From: Aplidium turbinatum
Lineage: Eukaryota > Chordata > Ascidiacea > Aplousobranchia > Polyclinidae
Reading direction: 5' to 3'
Assembly (NCBI GenBank): GCA_918807975.1
Contig: OU964934.1
Coordinates: forward strand, 2,604,001 to 2,668,000
Length of the DNA stretch: 64,000 nt
Each line of letters starts with the position of its first letter. Position 1 is the first letter of the stretch. The notes beneath the pieces are model-generated. The model had not been told where the DNA came from, did not search any database, and worked only from the letters and a program-made list of their open reading frames with translations. The position numbers and the translations under genes were made by a program. Below, one piece after another: positions 21,405-34,500 of the stretch.

Positions 21405-22378
21405 TAAAACTGTTGTCGTTTTAACAAGTGTTGTCTCTAACTGACATAAGAATATAGCTTGGTCATATTTCCCACTGATTCCATTCAAGCAAACAACGGC
21501 CGAGGGAAGCTTGGCTACACATTGATGCGACGTATTGTGTAAACTAAACAAGGCAGTTTGGAAATTAAGTTGGAGACGAGTGTGTTTAGAAAAGTGAGTG
21601 GCGGCGTGGGAGAAAGGATTGGACAATGGAGTCCTGGGAGGGTACAGGGGGGGTGAGGTTAATGGTTGAACCGCTGCTTCTATATGTACACTGCTCTTCA
21701 TAGAAGCTGCAAGAAACCATTGTGATGTCATACAGTTAATAATCACTTGCAGCAGGAATCGAAGCTATGCCCCTGGCCCCTCCCGTGGAAGTTAATAAGC
21801 AAGCCTCTGCAAAAGTGGAGTAACTAATATCCATGCATATGACCCAGTGCTCGGGCACGGACAGGCAGCGAAGATTTGCAGACACGAGAAAAAAAACTGA
21901 CTTATATTTTCGAAATTATATTTCATTTTGTTTTAGCAAAACAAAGTGATGAGTTCGTTCAAGATTTTACTTACACACTGGTGCACACTGCAGCCAATTT
22001 AGTCAAAAATATTTGTAACAGCGTTTCAGTGACACGTAAATGTTAATAAACTACGTAATTCACATTGATAGCGGGGGCAAACGCCAGGTCCCTTTCTACT
22101 GAAGAAGGGACTGATGAATGACGACGAATATCACATTGGACTGATACAACAAACGTGTGAGCGAGAAACATATTGGGTTTTCATTGTGTGGGTTACAAGT
22201 GCGCAAAATATCTTAACTAGGAAAACAAGGTTCCGAAACAAACGTTGAAGCAAATGGTTCCAAAATATAGAAAGACTTGTGTGATGACATGCAAATGATT
22301 GGCATAACATCCACATCGCCTGTAGCACAGGGTTGATTCGTTGTGTGCATAATGGTAGAAATTGAAAAGTTGATTGGA
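21405..22378. other. Downstream flank of GLG1 (3' side)
   Basis: Any 3' UTR of GLG1 must lie here. I see no clear AATAAA on the minus strand and no mobile-element ends. Open frames are short and featureless. Confidence 0.4.
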
Positions 22379-22543
22379 TCACCTCGTTTTTCTATCCTTG
22401 GTGACTCTCTTAGTCAGCCTCCCACACACCGTGCCAAGCACGAGCACGAAGACAATGATCATTGTCAGCATCGATAGGAGGTACGTCGAGTGCTCGGACT
22501 CGATCACTATATTCGACAAGTCGCCAATATCTTGGACATTTTT
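22379..22543 (-). CDS. GLG1: GLG1 exon 27: transmembrane segment and cytosolic tail
   Basis: The hydrophobic segment LSMLTMIIVFVLVLGTV is followed by CGRLTKRVTKDRKTR and TGA (22379-22381). Vertebrate GLG1 ends CGRITKRVTRELKDR, so the tail involved in Golgi localisation is conserved. Confidence 0.96.
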   Translation of the reverse strand, partial: KNVQDIGDLSNIVIESEHSTYLLSMLTMIIVFVLVLGTVCGRLTKRVTKDRKTR

Positions 22544-25500
22544 CTGTAAAATTAATTTGCATTCAGAGTTACATCCCGCAGGGTGGTTATTTGAACAGGA
22601 AAACACGCCCTTGACACGCCCACCGCTCCCTCAGTGATCGCGGGTTCGATACCACCCGGGTCGTGTTACGAACTTTATAAACAGAGCCCTACATTACAAA
22701 ACACCGAAAGCAATAAGTGATTAAAAAGTATTAAGTGCCAGAATGATAACCACGTACAAGGAAGTACTGAATGCATGGCAGCATATTGGAATGTTTTGAT
22801 TACTTCACGTTACAAGCACTGATAGTGTTTTGATGAAAAATATATTGATTTTACGTTACAAGAAGTTAAACATAGGTGTGATCGATCAAGTTTGTCAGCT
22901 CCTACAAGTCTCACCTTAATCGCGTTCTTCCACATTTTTGTACGGAGCTGCAGTTCTTCCGCGCAATCGCTGGACAAAGCAGACGTATCTCTCCTCGCCA
23001 CATCCACCAGGCATGTGATCACTGAAGAGGAGGAATAATAAGTTGATGAGAAAAAACAACTTAGCAGACGTTCCATGGAACGAATGAAAAGCGGCAGCCA
23101 CCTGGTCATCATCATTTCTTTGGTACAGAACAAAGCCGAACTCTTTTCCACAACACACAAGATAGTTTCGTTTTATGTAACTTTCATCAACGAAACGAAA
23201 ATGTATGAAACCTTGTTTTGAATATTTTTTATACAATGTGAAAAATTTCGGGAAAAGCTCAAAAAAATTTGAAAAGCTTTAAAAAGTTCAGAATAATCGC
23301 TTTGTTTGCATTTCAGAGGCTGAAGAAAATAAATAACGATCCGAACCTAAACACGATTATGCGACGCCAATCATGTCCGATTCATTTGACGCTGCTATTG
23401 ATGACCGGACGATTGTGAACGAAGGTGAGTCCAAATGTTGATAATTCCTTCATATCGGTAGCGAATGATTAACTGTCAAGTCTGTGCATTGCTACTAAAG
23501 AGGTGATTCGATCCAGTGTCGCGGGATCGTGACAGACACTTGGGTATTTAGTTTGTCATCAAGTAGTGACCAATGCCAAAGATTAAATGTCTCTAACGTC
23601 ACCAAGCGACTTACATCTTCCATGACCTTCTGACACGAGGTGGCAGTACTTAGTGAGATCATTGGAGCAGGCTTCGTGTAGAGCTGGGTCGGCCATGATG
23701 TCACTTTGCCCTTCAGCCAGCAACCGAGCGACTTCCTGCGGTATGGATCACGGGTTCACTAAACTATCTCAACAACCAGTTTAACAAAAGATGAAGTTTA
23801 ACCAAGCAGTGAGAGGTGCTGCTATTGTGCAAAATTCTTTTCAACTTAGTCTATTGCAGCAGCATCTACAAAACATTGCGTGTGACGTCAGTTAAAAGTT
23901 TTAAATCTCAAATAAAATACTTCAGCGACAAAAGCTCGTTGGCAAAGTCCTGAGAAGAACTTGTACAAGATTTGAACATTTCGCATGCCCATACGGCAAT
24001 GCATCGTTTGCCAATATCAGACATTGTGGTTGACATGAATAATGTCTTTCACTTACCACCATGCATTCAGGATCGGAGGATAAAACCTCGTCGAAGTATT
24101 TGTTCTTTAGGCATTCCACCACGTTCTGATTGCCTTTGGGGGGGCAATGTTTTTGTATCTTGAAGTAAAAGAAAAGTTGAAAATCTAATTCACACATTCT
24201 GGAAATTCTTCACACTCATATTGACACAGCCGAGTTTGACGTCGGTACTAGAACGTTTGTACGTCAACGTAATCTGACGTTAATACGTGGACGTTACATT
24301 ATTAATCGGCGCTCAAACGTCAAACAAACCGATGCTCGAATAACGTTGAAATTTCCTTTGACGCGTTCAATGACATAAACAAACTGGCCAAAAGCGACTT
24401 TCAAACCTGAAAGGGAAGCGCATTTAAGCTTAAGTTCAAATGCTGTACAAGATCGTAATCACTACCTTTAACCACCCACATTGTCCTTTCATTGTAAATC
24501 ACACAACAAACATGAACTGTTCGCTTTTCAACTCACTGATTTGTAACAGTGCAGGGTCAGCTGAGGGTCCAACGCGTAGTTCTGTTCTTGTTCGACCATA
24601 ACAAATTCAACATGGCGATAACACACCATGGAAAGAGCCTGCACAATATCAATATCAATTACAAGTTTGCTAATGAAACGCAACAGTGCGAATACAACTA
24701 CATCAATATGAACGAGAATCTACTATTGTGAAGGAAAATTAATTGAAACAATGCAATCGATCCCTCCGCCTCTTTATAAGCCCAACTCTGAAAGTGTCGC
24801 ATACTTGTAAGCGAGATGAGCTTGGAAGCACGGACGGAGAAGCAGACGGCGGTTGAGATCGTGACTAGGATTGTTTGTCCTCTGTGGACTTCAATTGAAG
24901 AGCATTTCAATTCACACTTGTTCAACTTTTTGGAAAACAAACCAAAACTAAAATGTTCTAGGACAAAATAAGAGCCGCAGACTCGCGTTGCGCCCACACA
25001 CAATATGTGCCCAACGCTATTCCGCTCGCTCTGGAAGACAATCAATCTACATTCTATTTGAACGCTGATGACGTCAGTGAACTTACATCCTTCTTCGATT
25101 TGGAAATGAATCTTTTCTTGAGACATTTATAGACGATTCCCTCCGGGTCCTCTCCATCAGCGTGCGCCTTCTTCGCCTTCTCCATGGCATCACTACACAA
25201 CCTCTTGATGTCGTCACCACAACTACTCATCAAGTCGGGGTTGAGAGAAATGTCTGAGAACATCTCCTTTTCGCGCTCTATCACCACCAGCCGGCAACTA
25301 AAATAGAAAAGTGTTCAGGCTCAGAATCCATAACCTCTGGGTGGTTTTCGAGTGAAATGTAGCAGTAGCAAACAAAAACAAAGCATTGAAAGGTCATCAC
25401 AGTACTATGGAACTATAATCATTCGGTAACAATAGGGATTGTGTTGTAAAACTATTGATTCTCTCTTCTGATTGGTTGTGTTTAATTGATTTTGCGTGCT

Positions 25501-28500
25501 CTGTGCACAGCCGACGTGTTGGCTTCAGGCGTGATTCGCGAAGCTCTTGTTCACATTTCTCTTTGTCCACTTTTCAGTTGTGTTGTGAGGGTTGTGTAAA
25601 GTTTACGTGCTAACTTTATGTTTAGCTATGTTTTATGAAGCCTTTGTTATGGTAATCTTATTAAGTAACTAAAATACGTCAGATTGTACGTGATTACACA
25701 TTTCTATCATAACGAATGTAAATACTTTACTCATTGAGTTCCAGCCTTTTTATAGTTTCAAGAAAGTATCATCAAGTCTGTGAACCCTACACGACTAAAA
25801 GTAAGTCTGGGTGGAAACTTTGCAAAATTAAAATATACAAATTTGTCGTCACTTTATTCTAAAATCCATTATTCATTATTGGGGGTTTAGGGCCCGTAAA
25901 ACTTCCAAGGCCCCACTTGTTTTATTCTATATAGGACAGGACAAAATTAAAACTATAAAATAAGTTTATGCATCTGCTCAGGAGCATCGTCTTGGGATGG
26001 CAGGACATGAAGAGGTAGACTGATGGGTTCAACATCCGCCATCAAAATACAACAAACAGATATCAACCTATTCATTTGTGTGGTTGCGATCAACAAACCT
26101 CTTGATTAAGTCTTTTTTCTTCTTTATCAAGCACTCCACCACCAGCTGAGTATCCCCGTTAGCGAGCGTGTCCCTGCAATGCTCCTTGATGTCGCTCTTG
26201 CAGCTCCTCATCAACTGGAAGTCCAGGTTTGGATTGTCTGCTTCCTCCTCCTGGAGGATAAATGGACATTTTAAGCTCTTTTGATGACGATGAATGGAAC
26301 ATAGATCAAACGTTTATTACCGATCAGTTCAACCGTATACCTGATGGAAACGACTTTAATAAAACTACAAACCAGTTACAAGATCAAATTTTATAGTTTC
26401 ACCCAAACACTGCCGGTCATACCGGTACCATTCTATACCCAGACAGCAAATCGGTCGCTTTTTACATTGATTCAATGTCTATAGACATTGAAGCGACTGA
26501 TTTGTTGTCTAGATAAGTACTACATACCATTTTTGCCTGTGCTACTGAATATTACTCTATTCTGGATTATTGAGCATTGTGGGCATGTGGGTAAATTATA
26601 TAAGCCTCAAACAAAATTCATAAAAGTTAATAAGCGACTTTTCGGCATTTCAGTATCCAACCACCAGACGTTAAACAACGTTATAGTGACATGAAAAGTT
26701 GTTAAACCGACCTCGAATGCAAACAAGGCCTTGTAACACTGAGGGTTCAATTTGCGCTTGTGCTTTCTAAGGCATTCGATAACTTGTGCCCTTCCACTTT
26801 TGATGTGTGCGCAAAGTCGCTGCTGGTCAGCGGAACAATGTTGCTTCAGTTCCGGGTTCAACTCGATATTCTTGTGCTGGAACAAACATAACACTTCAAA
26901 CATCAAAGAATATTAAACCAACCAACATTAGTGACTGAATAAATTTATAACCTTTAGAAAGAGCCACATCAAAGCCTTGCAACTAGTTCTGATCAAGCAA
27001 CGTTATTTCTTGGTTTGATTTGTGGAAAAGTTTGAGGCATTTATTTGGCATTTCACAGTTTCAAATAAACTGTTTGCAAATATTTACTAATTTCTTTCTA
27101 TCACTTACTATTACGTAAACAAAAGCATGCAAAGCAACGATAGACTTATTTTGTAAAATAAACAAGAATGTTAGCTGAAAGTTTGAGAGCTCATCTCATT
27201 ACCATTTCCAGGTTCTCAACAGTGAGTTGATCCACGCATTGCGCTGACAAGACGGAGTCGGTCCCACCGATGATTGAGTTACGAATCATCAAGCTCAAGC
27301 ACTTCACCACGTCCGCTCTACAGAAGAAGCACATGATCATGATGTGATGGAAAACAAATTCTATGCAATTCCACTAAGGGGCCACTTAAGCACCAAATGT
27401 ACAAATGTTGGTCATGGGAGCTGAACCGACGGATTCAACTACAGACAAAGCATTTCAATGAGAGTTTATACAGTAAATTAGCTACCTATAAAGTCTAGAG
27501 AATGAAGTAGTTTAAAGACAACAACACTTCAATAATAGGCGAAAACATCACTTTGGCAATCTTGGTAGCCTAGTTCAAACCTTCTACAAGTGGATGGCGT
27601 CCAGGATTAAGCTTGCAAGAATTTTTTCAATTCAAAAAAGTTATTTTCTCTGATAATATTCCCATTAACAATCCAAACTTTGCAAGAGCAAGTTTTGTAA
27701 ATTGACGCAATGAGCAAGCCTTCTTCCTTTCGTTTTTTGTGTAACACGAGTTTCATGGAGGCTCTAATTTCGGTGTTAGCAACCGTTTCTTTCTTTACAA
27801 ATCTTAATGCGATTGGTAAAAAATTGAACTAAAATGACAAACTGCAGCACAAAGTATTGCGATATATCCTTTTGTACTTTTTGACACCCCCTCAAACCAG
27901 AACAGTCACAGCGGTAATGTCAGTTACTGGTAAGATACCACACTAGTCGATTACTTCGTCTTGATATCATCAGCGGTGCAATGTTTCTTGACGTCTTTCT
28001 TGCACGCCTTCAAGAACTTGTAGCTGAAAGTGTAGTCCTTCATTTCGATCTGGAACGAATAAATTGGTTCGGTCAGAAAACTCAGGACTGATCTAATTGA
28101 TTGGATGTTGTCAGCGAGGGACAATAATTTGAACGTTGAAAACACGTAACGAAGTGTTAGCATTTTATTGCTTCACATGAATATACGGTTGGAACTGTCT
28201 ATGCGTCATTAATATTTCATTGAGTGATAGCCATTCATGTTAAAGTGATTTCGCTTTTCAAACCTGGCAATCACGATATTGTGATAGCTTGTACACTACA
28301 GACACACAAAGCACTGATTGATGTTTACTATTTGATGACAAACATAACTATAACGAAACACAAAATGCAGACGATTATTCAGCGTGTGGCCTCACACAAA
28401 AGCTGATGGATACAAAAGCTCTTACACGAGCACAGCAACAAACCAGACCTGACCATTGACCAACACAACTAATTGTTCAGGACATGGGGTTAATTCAAGT

Positions 28501-31500
28501 CTTTGCTTTCCACTAAGATGGACCAGCAAGCTACCAGAAGCAATTAGCTTGCAATATGTAGTTGCGTGCTTAAACCATGAACGCATGCAAGCTGCGCACA
28601 ATTACACTGCGCAACAAATTTCCAATTTCAAAAAAATTCAAGAACTAATAACGTTGCACTTTGTAAAGTCTGGGGCGCTGATTCCGAATATGGATTTGTT
28701 TTTTTCCGATCAGGTCAGGATTATTACAAAAAATCTTTTCAATTTTTCCAATATTGTGCTTAAAAATCCATGGCTATAATCAACAAACTTCCAAACCAAA
28801 CCACTGAAATCGCTTGGTTATCTTTGCACACCGGCATGTGTTGCTACAAAGAAAAGCGTTGAATGGTTTTCACTGAAAACTGTGGATGTGGTACATGTAA
28901 AACTTCTCTGGTACGCAGTAGCGGATTCAAGAAGGGGTGGCGGCAGTTGGTCACGTGTCCCTCCAAAAAAACAGAGAAAAACATGTATGTTTCTTAGTTT
29001 CTGTAAAACACTTTTTCGCTCATTGCGCTCACTCAGTTTCATTTATCTAAACAGTGGGATAGGAATCGCGTATTTTTAGCACTAGATACTGCAGTTTATA
29101 AAAATGTGCATTTCTGTGCCCCTCAAAACAGTGGTATATCTTAAGGGCGATCGTCCCCCTTAAAACACAGATACGTAAATATATTCATGATGTATTCGCA
29201 AAGTCGGATTAATGTGTAGTACCTACACATCATTGTTTTTGTTGAACTACTCCCTCCTCTCTAAAACCACTTGCTGAATCCACCCCAACCTCAAAAACTG
29301 AGAAAAATGTGTATTTTGTACTAAAATTGTTATATTCATTTGCTTTGTTCAATTCGCTTAAAATTGTTACGAACTATTGAAAATCAAGTGCCCCCACAAA
29401 TCAAGTGCCCCACAAATTTCTTTCCTAGATCCGCTACTTCCATGGTGCGAGTGGTATGGGTTGTAAACATACAAAGCAAACATGAAGTGAATATAGATTA
29501 TAACACACTGTTACTACTACAGGCAAGCATGATTGGCAAGACTCTCCGTTAAGCACAATAACTTGGACTTCAAATGTTACATGATAGTGCCTGCAATAAA
29601 CAAATGCACACATCTTTGAAAAACTTTGAAACCAAAATCAAAAAAAAAATGTAGGGTGATGCAGAAAAACAGAATTCATATTCGTGCTCAGCGCTCCGGA
29701 AATATCCAGACACATTTCGTTGTTTTGTTTTTTTTTTTAATTTGAGTTGCACAGTGTTATCACTGCATGGTCTTGCATGACAAGTCTCAACCATGCGCGT
29801 CTTCAGGGAAAAAAAGACGCGATACCACAAAGCAAGAGGCTTGCTGGTTTTGCTAGTAACGTTGTGTCACTAAATAATAACACATAAGTCACATAAGTGG
29901 GCACTGGGCACCAATGAGGCTACACACCAGCTGGAAGTGAGTCACTCCGGCGGCACAAGCTGCGCTCTCCATCTCCTCCTTGTGGCTGATCAGGCACTCC
30001 ATGATCTTCCCCTCATCATCCTGGTCAAGTAGGTCCTGCGTGGAGGAATCGTCAATAAGATAAACTGTTGGGGTGAAGAAATGTTTGAAAGAATCATCAA
30101 CCAAGCTTTTTGGAAAAGCAGCAAATTCTCGATTGTGAAAGAATTGCAATGATTCAGAAGTACACGATTTGCAACATAAATCCCATGAAGAGATTGATGT
30201 TGAAGTTATATAGTAATAACTCCAGCAATGGAATATCACACCGGTGCAACACGTGCCTTACGGTTCATGTTACGTGACGTTGCGCGGTTTGGAAAAGGTG
30301 TTAAATCCATAAATGTGCCAGACTGGGAAAGATAATGACTTTAGGAATTCCAACACAAGTGCAAAAATTTGGACTATTTTTGTATGATAACAATGGCACA
30401 AAAGTAACCCACAATCACAAGAAATATACACAAAGACTGTATTTATCACTCACTACTCAAAATATCAACTTATACTGGCGATTCCGACTGCTTTCAAACG
30501 TAGAAGATCGGCCTCCGGTCAAATTTAAACCTCGACGTTAGCATGGCATGTAGATTGTAGGTCGCCATGACTGAAGATGGACAGCTTACGTCAGGTGGAA
30601 AAATAAATGAAGGGATACTCTATGAAGAGAGAACAACTGCCCTTTAAACCTCATCTAACCTGGTCAATATGACGATCCAGGAGATGATGGTCGAGGCCGC
30701 TACGGACACTACACGACAACACAACAATGACTTACAGAGCAATACTTCTGCAACATAGGCTCGCACTCTCTTATAAGGATCGAGTCAAAGTCTTCGGCGT
30801 TTTGGCTTTCCATCTGTGTGAGCTTCTTGATCTCGTCGCGGCATTTGCCAGGTTGCAAGTTGTCAAAGTTATCTTGCAAACAACTGAATTCCTGCAATAA
30901 GAAGTGACGCATGATTTCCCCAAAACTCATTGACATAAAATCAAACATTTTCAGTTTATGGACCATAAAGCAACCCAGGCACCGATCATACACTGAATTA
31001 GTTGAAAACCAAGTTTTCCATCGGCGGCTGTGTTAGAAATACGCCTCTTGAAAAACCTTCAGCATCATACAAACATAGACTCTGCCATGTTATGGGGATA
31101 CGTCACTTCAAACCCGTTCGGTTTATATTCGTTGCATCGTACATTTTATACTTTGGAACATCTTCAAACAACATCACATCTAAAACATTTCATTTGAATG
31201 AAACTTGCTTAACGGGTGACGTGTTTGCAACATATCAACGTCAGGCGACGGTGAAACTCCATTAAAAGTCTTGGTGGCTTGGGATGATCTACTGGTGTGT
31301 TGGAACATCGTGAGACCCAGTCAGCCGACGAGCAAACTTGCAATAAAGTTAAACTTGCAGGTTGCCAACCACAATCGTTCCTTGACGCATTCATCTCAAA
31401 ACGGAATATGACGCACACACTGGCATAGCTACCAAGCAAGCCTTGCGCATACATACCGTCCCCTTTTCATGGACTTGATCAGAGCAGTGCTGGCCGAGTT

Positions 31501-34500
31501 CTTGGCGACAGTTCTTCTCCAGGTCAGGGTTGAGGTTGACATCGAGAGCCCGCTGCTTGATGATGCGGTGGACTTCCTTCTCGCAACCATCCGAGAGCCC
31601 GCCATCGACCTAATGGTCGCAATTTAACAATCAGTCCCAACCACTCGCATTGACAGGTGAAGGTAATAACGGTATGCACTGACTTAGGTCTTAAAGCAAT
31701 TATCGACGCATTCAACAAACAATTTCGAATTATAAAACTAAAACTGTGGGTAAGCAAAACGTGCAACATTGGCACGTAAAAGAAGGAAATGTTTCGATGA
31801 TGAAGCAGGTTCTTCTAGAAACTAGTAGGTTCCTATCCAACCCACGACTTCAGGGCGATTCGGCAAACATGAAGCATACATGCAACATGATACAGAACAA
31901 TTACTTTTCATAAGTGGTTGTAAAACATTCGAAAAGTTTATAGGGTCTCAAACAAGATTTACTTTTAGCAGCAGCTTTACATTTCAAGCCATTGTTGGGT
32001 TAACCACATGCACTAATGACGCAAGCACGCCGCAGGTTGAAGAGAATTGCCAATTGTACCACTAACCATAGCCCGCTCCTCATCATCTAACGAGGAATGC
32101 ATGTGCCGGTACAGGCAGGACATGACCATACTGAAAGGAACTGGTTCAATCTCATTGTCATTATCTTCATTGTCGGCCCCCTCACCGCCGCCCATTGCCC
32201 CTTGTGCGAGGGGGGCATTGCAAAACTTGACGGTGTCGTCTTTGCACTGTTCCCGGAAATTTGGGTCGACGCTGAAAATATCAAGTTTTTGTTTGACCGA
32301 TCACTCCACTGCATGATGCAGAGTTGGCAAACGATCTTCAGTCACATGATGCAAACCCTAGCTATGTAAGCTGAGAAGCCTGTTATTGGCAAGGCTTAGA
32401 AAGTAACCCAAAACTGCAGGTTGCTAAACAAAACTGAAAAACAACAGGTTGAACGGATGTTTATGTTAGGGTACCGATCACTCGGCCAAAGTAAAAGTCT
32501 CGTTAGTGTAAACTTCTAATATTAAGCTTCAGGAGGAAATCCAGTTAAAAAGGATCATTCTAAAAAATTGTTCATTCAGATTGGCATTTAACTTCCCTGA
32601 GGAGCAATTTGATAACTTCAAGTCACATGTTTTCAGTAACGTTAAAATTGTCTCCAAAATAATGACCAATATTTCAAAATAACCCAATTATCAATTAGTT
32701 TATAAATTCAAAATTCAGCACAAAATCACTCACAGAAAATCTCGACTAACGAAATACTGAAGCTCCAAAAGCCGATCTTTGCATTTTTTATTCATTTGCT
32801 TGGTATGTATATTATCCATAAGACAAGATAAAACCCTGAACACAATAAACAAACGTTATACAGTTATAGTGAATACATTTGCGAATATATGAAGCAAATT
32901 TTTACAAAAGCGGTAAGTTCTTGGTTGACTGTGTCCGCTTCAAGTGCCCAGTGACTTGCATGTGGCCTATTAACTTTTTATAAACGCTTTTTAAAGTTTT
33001 GCATATTTTATTAATGCAAGTTTTGCAATATCTTCTTCAGCTTACGCTGCAACACAGACACAAAAACAGGGTTTCAACAACTTTTTGATGTCACGGTGCA
33101 TACTGCATAGTGACGTCTATATCAATAATCATTGTTATTACTCTTGAGTATTTTTCCACACAATCTTTGCGGTATGAATTTGGGTTAATAACGGAACCTA
33201 ATCAGTTTCGAATATGGAGCTACAAGGACGATATCTGCATCATACGGCACCAAAATTGTCTGCACCACATAATGCTACACATGAACATAATGCTACACAT
33301 CAAAGTTAAAAGTTGCACAGAAATGTGAAAGAAAAGGTGAAATGATGACAAATGTAATTACTCCCTCTTACATTGGATCGCCGCTCTGCAGATCACTGCA
33401 TTTGGCTTGGATGACACCTTCACAAGACCTGGTCAATACTGCGTCCATCCTATAATCCTGTGCGACTTCTGTTTCTTTTATTAAGTCCATCAGCTGAAAC
33501 ATAACGCTTTTTCAGCAATACATTAAGATTTTGAGACATGCCATCAATTTTTTACATTGTTAATCAAATTTGCGCCAAACGTTAAGCCACCATGTACTAC
33601 TATCGCACTCTACAAGCCGATAAGGTTGGTCGCCTGCAAATATCACGGTATTGTTGATAGCAAAGTCAACATTTCATTTCACCAAAAAAATTATTATCCA
33701 TTTTTTGTCTGACAATAACACAATAAAATATGGGCTACTGACCGCGTCCTGACACTTGCTATCGAGGCCGTCCTCCTTCTGCGCCAAGGCTAGGAGACAA
33801 TGGAGTGTCTTCCCTTCCTTTTCCAACCCGCCATGGCAGCTCGTCTTGATCGCTTTAGCACATCCGTGGACAATCTCGGGGGATAGCTCGAAGTCCTCCA
33901 TGATCATCCTCCGAAATTCAACCAACTCATCATCACAGGCTGCAGATATTGGGACTGCCACAGAAGATTGAACAGGGTTTTAAATTCTATTTCACTTGAA
34001 AAATAGACAGCGAAAAGTAGCAAAAGAAAACTAATGCCTGTGAATATAAACAACTTATTATGAACTCAAACTTGCTTCCAATTGTGGAATTACAAAATAT
34101 TTGTTACACCAGTAGAAATTTTCTTCAAAACCTCTGCATTAATTTGAAGAACTAAGCGGACAAATCGAAGCGGCATCATGGCATCTCCGCCATTTCTTTT
34201 CGGTTCAAGCCAACCCAAGAGAAAGTAGCTTACCTTTATTAAACTTACGAAGTTCATCAGCACAAGCAATCAAATGCATGAACATTATATCAGTCTGGTG
34301 GCAAGTATTGTAAAATGTCAGTTGTTGCGATTATGATAGCTTATTACTCATAAAGATACTCTTACAATCCAAACATCTTTAAACACAAATGTATCCCATT
34401 ATCCGTCAAGGCACAAAACAAACACACTCTGCCAGACACTAGTGAAGCTGGAAAGCAAACGCACCTCCATTTAAGTTTTGATTTTCCAAGCACAGCATGA

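Noticed and set aside
22600-22670. tRNA-like B box (GGTTCGATACC) downstream of GLG1 exon 27
   Set aside because: No matching A box or cloverleaf could be drawn; at most a SINE scrap.
22810-23236. Two open frames of over 100 codons on the minus strand
   Set aside because: Both extend exon 22915-23021 into introns; only the spliced frame matches GLG1.
24786-24900. A minus-strand segment reading LNRRLLLRPCFQAHLAYK as a GLG1 exon
   Set aside because: It falls between exons 22 and 23, its phase fits neither, and exon 24537-24638 already supplies the expected sequence.
28456-28779. A 107-codon open frame in a GLG1 intron
   Set aside because: No domain, no splice signals, antisense to GLG1, and composition like the surrounding intron.
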